Shown: in pieces, positions 14,301-26,300 of the stretch
Layout of the letters: each line of letters begins with the position of its first letter
How positions within the stretch are numbered: the stretch's first letter is position 1
The notes under the pieces: model-generated
Seen by the model: the letters and a program-made list of their open reading frames with translations, nothing else
Databases searched by the model: none
What the model was told of the DNA's origin: nothing
Assembly: GCA_943736015.1 (NCBI GenBank)
Contig: OX031061.1
Coordinates: 53,202,192-53,266,191 of the forward strand
Reading direction: 5' to 3'
DNA: 64,000 nt
DNA from: Tridacna crocea
Taxonomy: Eukaryota > Mollusca > Bivalvia > Cardiida > Cardiidae
Translations under genes and position numbers: made by a program

Positions 14301-17300
14301 ACATCAAATCCAACTAAGAAATTCAACTCATGATAGTGAATCACATAGCTAGCAAATCACCTGATTACTTAACTGATGTGTGTAAAAAGTGGCTCAAGAT
14401 TAGTAATAATATCTCTCTGATTTCGGCAGTTACACTCGTGCATATGTATCATGTATTTAACTAAAAACGCGGATATGGCTGTAGGTCATACCTTTGCTAC
14501 TTTGTCAATGCAGGTTCAATTTTTAGGATTTTAATATCATCAACCGAGAGAACTGAATTGATAAATTAATAAAGAAAAAGGGCACTGTGGATAGATTATG
14601 CAATGTCTTCCTCGTGAATAAGATCAAGATATATTTTACTTTTGAACTTTTTAGTCCGTTTGTTAGATTGAGTTAGACGGTACATAATGTATCAGTAACT
14701 TCACTACTTTGATCTACATTAAAAATTTCTGTTTTCTGTAATGAACATATCAAGACAATGAAAAGAAGCATATCACAAATTCTTACATATTTATTTTATC
14801 TAAAACAAAGACATGAACCACCAGATAATTGGTGAATTCTCAGCAATTTACATAAAACATTAGGAAGTATATAAATGGTCTCTGGTTACAAGTGCTTCCA
14901 TTTCATCTATGGATATGACAAATTGATGTACAATAAATCTGAAATTGCCACTTTGGGTGCTTCTAGGATCTATTCAAGGCATTTTTGATCAAGAAAATAT
15001 GTTTATCTGAAAAATATCCCAGTAGGTTCTCAAATTATGGTTTTTGCAAGCTTAAATCATGAAAAATCAGTGCTGTCAGTGCTTGCTTTGATTTTCGTTA
15101 AATTCTCTCCTACTTTATAAGAAATGTATAGGATTATCTAAAAGTAAGCTAATTACATTACTTTAGATCATATGGGACTTTCACAGGGTACAACATTTCC
15201 AAAGAAATGTCAATTGAGGACCAGCTGATAGGGTTAGGGTTTGAGGTGCACTTGATAACCTTTGACCTCTTTAACTTTCAAAGCCTCACTGGCCAGGTGA
15301 CAAACTTAAGGTAATGTGCTCAGGAGACCTTAGGATTTAAGAAATAGTAGTCCCGAAAATTGCCCCTGGAGGGAGACAAACACGCTGCTGGCTCATAAGT
15401 CTATAATAGTTATTACACTGCACTTTTACTGACAAAAACGTCTACACTTAGCAGTTTTGACGTCGAGGTTATTGTGAAAGTATGCCCCAAGCTCTTTTCA
15501 TTTCTATCTTTATTGCAGCTTTAGAATCCAAAGTATCCCATGACAGCGAGTTGTGCACCTTTTATAATGCACCTTACGCTCTGAGGGTCGGAGTGTGCAG
15601 CCATTCCTGTAAGAAAATTAACTTACGCCAGTTTGCTTTTGAAAGTCTATTTCTCTCTTGGCATGGGAATGAATGTTTAGATTTAGATTTATTTTAGTAT
15701 ATTCAGGCCACCGGCCCATTATACATATATACAAAGTGTACAATATGTAAACATAGTTATCGTTACATATGCAAACTTACATTTTACATGGAAAATATAC
15801 ACAAATCTCCTATTTACCAAATAAACCCTGACTGTATGGCCCTGAGTGTTGTTTCTGATCATTTAGCTTTTCCTACATGAATGTTTTCTACAGGATTATT
15901 TCCCTTCGTTTCAGCCACAGTTAATTTGTCGTCTGCAAATACTTTCAATCTGGACCAGCAATGTTTTAGTGCCATAGTCTGAATCAGTATATACATTTCT
16001 CCATGATATAGTCAAAATAAATTCACATATGATGGGAAAGAAAGGAGTAAGCTGAAGAAGAAGGAGAAGAAGAAGGAGAAAATGATAATAATAATAAATG
16101 CATATATCCCTCGACCTTTAATCAAATAGACCCTAGTTATATGATCATGAAATGTGGAAAGCAGGAAATGCTTTAACTGAGTATTTTACTTTTCCTACAA
16201 TGTTTCCTACGTGATAAATTCCTATAATGTAAGTCAATTATTTGTCGACTGCAAATACTTTCAATTTGGATCAGATCAGTAGTTTTGGTCTTGTAAACAG
16301 TCTAAAGCACTATATCCGTATAAATTTGTACAACTGATTTCAATTAACATTTAATGTACACATTCCTCGACCCTTTACCAAATAAATCCTGGTTAAGTAG
16401 CATTGTAGAGTGGAGAGCGTTTTTCACAATGTTTTCCACAAGAACCATTCCCATCGTTTCAATTGCTATTGACTTTTCATCTGCAAATACTTTCAATTTG
16501 AACAAGATCAATATTTTATAATCTAAATAATAAAATGCAATATACATGTAACAATAATTATGATTATATAAGGCAATAATTATATACATTTAATAAGAAG
16601 AGAAACTGCATATCCCTCGACCCTTCACCAAATAAATCCTGGTTATATAGCCTTGAAGTGAGGAAAGCAGGAAATGCTTTAACTGTGTATCTTCATTTTC
16701 CTGCAATGTTTTCTAAAAGATCAAATCCCATCATTCCAGTTTCAGTTATATGTCGTCTGCAAATACTTTCAATCTGAACCGGGTCACAGTTTCTTAGTCC
16801 AGTAAACAGTTATATCAGTAAACACATATAAAATCTGCACAACAGATTAACCGGGTTTATCGTCAAATATACAATAACATTTAACATTAAACCAAAATTA
16901 ATGGAGATATCTCTCGACCCTTTACCAAATAAATCTTGTTTATGTAGCATTGCATAAGGGAGAACATTTTCCTACAATGTTTTCTACAAGTTCAAATTCC
17001 ATCGCTTCTGCTTTTGTTCATCTAGTGTCTACAAATGCTTTCAATTTGAACAAGATCAATACTCCTTGTCTAAGTAGTTTGATGCAATAAATATATGTAA
17101 TAATAATTGTAATCAAACACAAATTAAAATTTAGCCAGAAAAAGAAATACACCTACATATTCCTTAATCCTTTACCAAATGAATCCTGGTTATATAGCCT
17201 AAAGGTAGGGAAAGCAGGAAACGCTTTAACTAAATATTTTCACTTTTCCTACAATGTTTTCAATGAGACCTAACTCTATTGTACCAGCATCAGTTTTGTC

Positions 17301-20300
17301 GTCTGCAAATACTCTCAAGTTCGGCTGAATCACTATTTCCTAATCAGGTAAATAGATTAACCAGTGTAATGTCAAGAATACATAAAAAAATGAACTTATC
17401 CTTCAACCCTTTACCAATTTAACCCTATATGGCTCTGAAGTGGGAGATACATTTTCCTACACAGTTTTTCAGAGACTATTTCCCGTCCTTCCAGCTACAG
17501 TAATTTTACCGTCTCCAAATACTTTCAATTTGGGCAAGAACAATATCTTTGTAAATAGTTTAAAGCAATATACATGTATGAAATGCAGACAGTATCTTAA
17601 CAGTCGAATACAATTATTGCCAAACATAAATTTACAACTCAAAATAAGTAAAAAAAATTAATTGTGCTATATAGCCTTCTGTTTAGGGAGGTGGAAAAAT
17701 ACTTTTTACTCATCGTACAATGTTTTACATACATACATACATACATGCATACTTACGCATATACATACGCTCAAACATACGCACACACATACGTACATAT
17801 ATACATACATACACACGTATCACTGCGTATTTTGATTTTCTTTCACTTTCATTATTGCTGAGATGTAAATGGCAATTTTACGTACAATTGATTCATTCTC
17901 GTTTTGCATTAAGCTATAGAAACTGTCTAATGTGGGAGGACCCCTATACCAAGTATACAAATATCGTCTTCGTTCATTCGTATATTGATAACAATTAAAA
18001 AAAAGCATGGAATTCATTTTCAACACAGATAATACCATAGTTATCTAGACAAAAAGTACAGTTTCTATTTTCTCTTACTATTCCCATATGCCTACCGATT
18101 TCTATCTTAAACTTATGGTTAGAGCATCTGAATCTAGCCAAATATTTCCAAAGTGAGAAGGACAAACCAACATACAGGTATTTCTCAGGATTTAACATAG
18201 TTTTAAAGTGTTTATAGCTTTCACAACGGGTACTATTGTTAATGGATTCTATCCAATTTTGCTGTATGCAATCTTTCAGCCTCTGTTTAAAAATTTTAAG
18301 AAATAATTCAGGATCTCCAACCCCTTGTGAGAGCCAAACAATACCAAAACCAAATCTATATAAAAGTTGTTTAATTGATGTTACCCAAGTTACCCTTTCA
18401 ATTTCATCCAGACTCTTTAACATTTGTTAGCAATTCTTTGGTAGTCTGTGGTCTGGCATATGTAACAATTTCAGCCAATATTTGATTGGTTTTAGGTGCT
18501 AGTAAATTCACAGTGGTAATCTCCCACACTCACCCAAGACCATACAATCATTAGTTGATGAGCGTACACCAGAAAATCTTTACAAAACTGAATTTGGACT
18601 CTCTCTACGGCTTCTATATAATCAACCCCCCATATTTCTCCACCGTACAGTAGAATGGGCTTAACCATACTATCAAAAAGTTTGAAATTTTTTCTGGTAG
18701 GTTTTTATTGCTAAAATGCTCTTCTTAGCTTGTGCTGTTAATTTTAAATGCGCCTTTCCCCACGATAATGTATGACTAAAAGGTAATCCCATATACTTAT
18801 AAACAGAAACCACCTTTAATGGTTGCTGGTTGTATGTCCAATTTTCATAACTGCGAAGTGGGCCTCCATTTCTAAAGACGACTACTTGTGTTTTGCCTAA
18901 ATTAACTTTCATACCCGTAAGATTACAAAATTCTGAAATAGTATTAATTTGCAACTGTAGATTAATTGCAGTATCTGCGCAATTTGCAATATCATCAGCA
19001 AATAATAAGCACAAAACATCAGGAGTTGTTTCGTTTACAAATATGCCCCTGTGTCCTCTATCTTTTAACAGGGTAGATAACTCGCCTATGTATAAATTGA
19101 AGATGCTTACATCCCCTTGTCTGGAGCCAATGTTACAATTGAATGATTCAGTCAGTTTGTCTTTTACACGTACATGGCAATTCATCTCAGAATACATAGA
19201 AACAAGAATTCTCAAAATATTGCCGTGTAAACTTTTTTTTTCAGACAATTAAAGAGATCTATGTGGTTTATAGAATGAAATGCTTTTAAAAAATCTACGT
19301 ATAATACGTAAAACCGTCCACCTGGTTTGCTTATATACTTTTGAATCAAACTCTGTAGAGAAAAAATATTGTCAGTTGTTGAATACCCAGAGCGAAAGCC
19401 TGCTTGCGTTTCATCTAAAATATTGTATATTTCTGACCATTTACATAACCTATCGTATGTTATGTTTGAAAATATCTTATACATCACATTAAGTAGAGAA
19501 ATTCCTCTGTAATTTGAAGGATCATTCTTAGCTCCTGTCTTGTGTACCGGTACAATAATACTATTTCTCCACATGTCTGGGAAAGTTCCCGATGACAAAA
19601 TGTGATTAAAAAGTGAACATAAGATTGGGGCTATATATGAGCTAGTGTTCTTGTAAAATTCTGCCACGATACCATCAGTACCTTGAGCTTTTCCAGGCTT
19701 TAGCCTATTGATACTTTGATAAAATTCATCAATATGGATTGGATTATTTAAGATATAGCTGCTATCATCCTCTACATTCATTTCATACACAAAATTGGAT
19801 AAAGATGGTTGATTACTTTTACTGAGGAGATTTTTGAAATACCCCATCCAGTCTGCTGCATTAATATTGCTAATCTAGTTAACTGTACCAATATTTTGCT
19901 TCAAAATTGACCAAAAAGTCTTAGGATTATTTCTAGCTGAAACAAGTTTGTTTCTCTCACTATTTTCATAGGCAATTTTTTTGTGTAAACATAATGATTT
20001 AAATGTCTTACGAAGATTAATATAATTACAGTAATCATCTTTGAGGTTTGTTGCAAGAAATCTACGCAAAGCAGAATATATTTCAAATATTTAGCATGGC
20101 TACATTCCTCATCCCACCATGGTTGATTTACAGACGTGGAGTTAATTCTATTTGGCTTAACCAGCATCTGTCTACCAGACCACTGATACAAATGAACAAT
20201 AGACTCAACAGCTCGATTTACATCGGTACTGGCATAATGTATCAATTCTTGAGAGACTCTATGAAACTCTCGCAAAAAGGATATATTAAAAGACTGAGCG

Positions 20301-23300
20301 TGTCTTTCATTCCATAAGTATTTAGAGTAAGACAATAAATTATAACAGTCTAGCTGCTCAGATCTATCTGTAGCTTGGTTAAAACTCAAAGTAGAATGAA
20401 TAGGTAGGTGGTCAGATTCGTCCCTGTCTAAAATTTTAAATGAATTTACATGTACATGTGGGAAAAGGAGGGTAGATGCAATATGGTAATCCACAACACT
20501 GCAGCCATTGCTCGTTAAACAAGTAAAGTTTCCATCTACATCATCGTGCAACCTGCCATTCATAATATCAATATTGTGCACACAGCACAAGTCTACAAGA
20601 GTTTTGCCAAATAGGTTACGTCTCTCGGAGTCTTTATTATTTCTTTCTACAGAAAATGTATCTGAAATATAATCAGTGTCTGGAATAAAAACAAAGTTTA
20701 ATGTATCGTCTGGTATATAATCCAATAAATTTTTTGTTCGAGCACTGAAGTCTCCAGCTACGTACAAATAACAATGTGGGTAAAGCTGTCGGATAGATGC
20801 AATGTTATTTTCTAAATTCACAATACCATTTCTCTCTTCCAAATTCTCATACATAACCGATCCTTCCGGTGAAATATATGTAATAAAGATAATAATGTCT
20901 TCCATATCTTGGAATATACCAGATTTTACATATAAAACGATACAATCTTTGAATTCAGACTTAATACGTGTAATGAAACTTTCTTTTAGTAATGAATTTC
21001 TTATGTAAACACCGACGCCTCCACTGTTTCGGAGAGCTTTTCTAGGTTTTTCACGTATACAATCAAAATAAGTGAACTGATCGAAGCAATTTGCAAATTC
21101 ATCTTTAAAGTCACTCCATGTCTGTTCTAAGCCTATAATATCGTATTTCGATAGAAAATATACAAAACGACTTTCTGAAACATACTTCCTAAAACCACAA
21201 ATGTTCCATGTGAGAATGTTTATGTTTACGTTATTGTGTGTACTCGAACCTTGGCCCGCGTGCTATTCGTCATCAAGCGCTGAACCACTATAAGGCGCTG
21301 ATTGGTCAGATCTTCCCATCTCATTTGCATTTCTTTCCCGGGCGTTTCTTATTGGCTGTTGATGAACTCTGTGACCCCATGTTCTCACGATTTCATTAGT
21401 CCTTTCGTCGTATTTGTACGTTTGGCCATCCACTATCAACTTATCATAATTTAATCGTGCGTATGAACCCTTTGCTCTTGCCTCTGCTAAACGCTCTCCA
21501 AGTATCTTCCTATGTTTCAAAACGCGCTCCGTAAAATCCTCTTTCACGGAAAAAGGAGAATCCCTCTCGAATCGTTGTCTTGCCCTGTTCAATATCATAT
21601 CCTTGTCTTTGTACCTGCCAAATTTAACTATTATAGGAGTTCTGTCCGAATGTTTACTACCTAATTTGTGTGCCCGCTCTATCTCTACATGTTCTTGATC
21701 CGGCATGTCCAGTTCATCCTTAATAAAATTGCGAACCCTTTGCTCAGTTACCTCCCATGTGTCATTCAATTCACTGCGAATACCATAAATTCTTAAATTG
21801 TTACGCCTCGAATGACTTTCTAGCGTGTCCATCTTTGTATACAATTTACTAAGCTCGTCTTTTATTTCTCTGTTCTCTATTCTGAGCTTTTCATTCTCAT
21901 CTCTCAAAGCAGAAATTGAACTCTCTACTCCACCCATTTTATCATTCAATGTTTTCAGGTCGGCCTTAACCTCGTCCTTCAATTCTCGTAGGAACGACAT
22001 AATTTCATTATCCTGCTCCCTTTGAATGTTTGTCTGTTTTCTACTACTTGCTGTTGGAGAATTAGCCTGTGAGAACGAAGGCGAAGCTAGTGACTCAGCA
22101 AATGATAAGGTTTTTTGCCGTTGTGGTCGGGTTGGTCCGGGGTTAGTTTCGACATCTCCACCCAGTGTAAATAGTATGGATATGAATAAAGTCAATCTGA
22201 GAACATTACTCACTGTAGCTCTTGCAAAGCAAATTGAGTCCAATTTAAACCTGCACTTTCTAGGCATAGAAAACAGTCCAATCAGTATCCTGTATACGTT
22301 TATATCAACACCCATCTCAAATTTCAAAAATTTCTCGAAGCCAGTTTCAAAAAGACGCCATTACACCACGAACGATAACCCCTATGTTCAGATAGCCCTA
22401 TTTACTGTGTCGATATTTCCTCACCGTCTACGAAAAACATGGGAACAATACAGCATTTGTGCTGAAAGAAAACAGCCTAATAGGTAATTGTCTCAGGGTG
22501 AAGCAATTTTTCAATATGAAAGCCGGATTTCTCTATTGCTTTAAACTCAATTTGCTGCTGTAAACCTGTACGCCCCTAAGATTATCTTTAAACAATAGGT
22601 TGACGTTATTTGAAGTTACAGAATTGACGTTATGCAGGACACTTGTTGTGAAATGGACTTGTCAGAAAAAGTATAGTGTATCAAAAATGTTTAGATAATG
22701 TCTGTGTATTATATACGTGTACCTACTGAAATTTCATTGGTTCTGCAAAAAGGTGGAAGCTTTCCATTTATCTTAAAATCGCATGTGTAGATAATATTCA
22801 TGATTGAATTAAGGACAGATATTGTGAAATACCCTGTATTAAACAGAAGTAATTTGCAAAATCATATTTGACGTAAGCGCTTGCTTTACGGAGATAGATT
22901 CTCAATTTTGCCACTAGATAGTACGTAATTTTGGACAGTCATATAAGTTTGCAGCTGCGCATGCGTCGTGCATGACATGCGCAACAAGTTAAAAATAAAA
23001 GCCCACACGACAAGGAACAACAACTATAACAAAAGGGACTGTTTTTGCACGTAGAAAGAAATATAAAAGAGGCGTTTATAAAACTGCGGCTGTTACATTT
23101 TCAAAGTTGTTGAAAGAATAATCAATAAGGTTTTTTTTTTTTCCTGTGAGCAAAACGGCGAATTCTTTTCAAACTGTGGCATTACATTTATTGGTTTATT
23201 CTGCAAAAAGTTGCAACGAATGGCTGGTATCTTTTGCTAGGCTGAAAGAATTTCTATAAAAAACAAGACAAGTAGCGGTACATGTATTTATAAAATCTGG

Positions 23301-26300
23301 TTTGTACAGCAAAAACATAGCGGAATAGTCATGCTGAAAAAATATACAGTTTGATTTTCTTTCGAATATTTTATTTCGATTAGGGCGTTTCTATCACACC
23401 GGTACATGACAGGCAAAACAAGTCTCCCGTCTGATTTCCTAGCGTGTAAGCGACATTTTTGTACATACTTCTTTATTATACTGCAAAGAAATTTCTCGTG
23501 ATCTGATTGGTTAACATGCCGGGAACATATATCATGTTCCCTGGCAAAAACCACGGAAAGCCGGTTTCCCTTTTGAGTGCCCCGTAAACATCACTACACG
23601 TGCAACATAGCATCCAAACTGGTGGCGAACATCGATCATCAGACTGCACATTTATGTACCAAACTTCACGTTTTAGTGACATCAGTTTCAAGTGACGTCA
23701 GTTTTCATTACATTTGGGGCACTCAGAAGGGAATTTCTATTTTGTCGGCATACTCGATTCGTGAGATTATAATATAGGAAAATTTCGCTTCACGTACTTT
23801 GAAAGGGTAAAACTTTGCAGTATAATAAATTTGTTGTACGATCAGGTGGCAAGGGACTTGGAAACTTGTTCACGGCTGTCAAATCATGTCGCAAACTCGC
23901 CTTCGGCTCGGGGCGACATAATTCACCACAGCCGTGAACAAATTTCCAAGTCCCCTGCCACCTAACCGTACAACTAATAATGTCAATTCGTTTTTAAGCG
24001 CGTTTACTCTAGGTCCCTCTCAACGAATCGGCTCTCTTGTAAATACTACCTTACTTATTATACTGCAAAGAAATTTCTCATGAGCTGATTGGTTAACATG
24101 CTGGGAACATATATGTCATGTTCCCTGGCAAAAAACAGGTAAAGCCAGTTTCCCTTTCAGTCCCCCGTAAACATCACTACACGTGCAATACAAAATCTAA
24201 AATGGCGGCGTCGATCGATCACCAAACTGCACATTTATGCATCAAACTGCACGTGACGTTAGTTTCAAGTGACGTCAGTTTTCATTAAATTGGGGCACTT
24301 AGAAGGGAATTTCTATTTCGTCAGCATACTCAATTCGTGAGATCATAATACAGGAAAATTTCGCTTAGCGTGCTTTGAAAGGGTAAAACTTTGCTGTATA
24401 ATAAATTCGTTGTACGGCCAGGTGGCAGGGGACTTCGAAATTTGTTCACGGCTGTTTCAAATCACGTCGCAACCTCGCCTTCGGCTCGGAACGAGATGAT
24501 TTAACACAGCCGTGAACAAGTTTCCAAGTCCCCTGCCACCTCACCGTACAACTAATAAAGTTATGCTTATAAAAAGGGGGAGGGGGCCTTGCAGGTACAT
24601 CTGCAAAAACCATCGAACAATGTCACCCAGAGCATTACTCCAGGCTGACCTGGATCGACACTTTTTGTTGTAGGTAAATTTTCGCACGCTAGAGGACCAT
24701 CGTGTCCAATGATTCGACAGTTTTTACACAAAATTGATCTATATTATACGACAATATACTTGATATTATGTATTACGAAAATGCCTTTTCACAGAGCGTC
24801 ACTCAAATAGTATCGATATTTCAGGTACCCCTAGGCCCAGATACAGAGTGTCACAAAATATCACCTTCTACAGAGCTTTAAATGATTCTGTCACCCTAAA
24901 TCTATCAGTGATAGCTTACCCAGAACCTTCACTAGAACATTTTAATTGGGAAAAAATAAATAGAACAACCACTACAAATATGACAAATAGGGCCAATGTC
25001 AACATCAGTGTTGTCAGTCTTGAACCAAGCCTCACCATACACAGTTTACAACAGAAGGATTTCGGACAGTACAGGCTTAGGATTACTTACAATATCTCGA
25101 GGTCCTATTATCACTATTTCTTCATTCATCCTCCAGGTACGTATTCTTGCTTATTAATCACGCTGTCAAACTTGTTTGGATATGAAGGTTTGAATCCATG
25201 TCAAACTGTGTGAAATAATATTCAGTTCATTTTATGTGGCTCTTGTTACTGATAAATCCCCAATCACACCAAACTAGATCTTAGAACGTCTTACCCGTCC
25301 TGGCATGATCGGAAATCGGGTTGCGGTCGGGACAGAACGTGTAAATTTGATGTGACGGGGGTATAACGATCGAAATTACAGCACCATTCATCTAAAAAAA
25401 GAAATAGACAAACTACGACGGCACATCCTTTATTTGGCGAAAACTCCGAATGCCAGCAAGTGAACTGTGGTGCGTGCGACATTTCACCTTGTATTAATCC
25501 CAACTTTACTTATATTCAAGTGCAATTACATTGAGTATAGTCGGAATTAATTTGCTTACCATGAACCAAGCTGCAGGGTCGCAGGGGGATGGGGGAGCAG
25601 TTGGATTTGATTTTAATACAAAACATTAGACTACGCCTATTGAAAAGGGCTATCAGTTGATGTCACCAATGTCGTCTTATTGAGGCTGAATATCATCTTG
25701 TTTACATTTACATATTCGACATCGGTCAAAAGTAACAAAACGGGTATATGCTTTACGAGCACCAACAAATGTAAACAAGCCGTGGCATACCGAGAAATCC
25801 GACATGAAATAAAAAATAAAAGCAACTCACCTGTTTTAGAGAATACCTTAATATTTTTTTTACGGTAATTTGAATTTGTTGGTACAATATGAGAAAAATA
25901 CATGAATTGCGGTATGAGTGTGGACCGGAATAGTCTGTTATACAGGCTTGAAGACTTTTTTTTTCAAACGTCTACTGAAGTTCACACTTACTTGAATCTA
26001 GAGTATACCACATTTTTCTGTCCTAAACCTTGATGCAGAGAATTGTTTATATATATAAAATATGTGTGCTTTATCCTCACGTATTATTCTCAATGGACAA
26101 CCACAATCAAACATTTGTTTATGAGAGTAATACGGCAGATTTGTTGATTAACATTTAAATATACAGTACAACCTGTATTCAGAGACCACTCAAGGGAAGT
26201 ACTGAAATCGGTCTCTTACAGCAGGTGGTCTTTAAATACAGGTTATATTAGGTTAATGTAAGAAGGGTTGTTGTATCAGAACAGTGGTCTCTTAAAGCAG

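Larger units (their letters stand above)
17724..22480 (-). mobile_element. LINE A: near full-length APE-type non-LTR retrotransposon with 2A motif
   Basis: Read on the minus strand: a 5' region near 22480, ORF1 (to 21263), ORF2 with APE endonuclease, reverse transcriptase and a C-terminal Cys/His motif (to about 17820), then a 3' tail of ATGT repeats (17724-17760). The RT shows LKPGKAQGTDGI, YRGISLLN, AGFRSGYST, and an FADD active site (LLFADDIANCADT). The endonuclease shows WNICG, GGVGVYI, GDFSART and SDHLPI. By these domains it fits the CR1/L2-like group of LINEs; the exact clade needs a tree. It lies in antisense inside the receptor's 16 kb intron. No target-site duplication was found. ORF2 is broken. 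Confidence 0.9.

Noticed and set aside
15811-17600. Possible CRISPR-like array because of regularly spaced repeats
   Set aside because: Monomers of 240-300 bases with diverged blocks in a eukaryotic intron are a satellite-type array, not short repeats with unique spacers.
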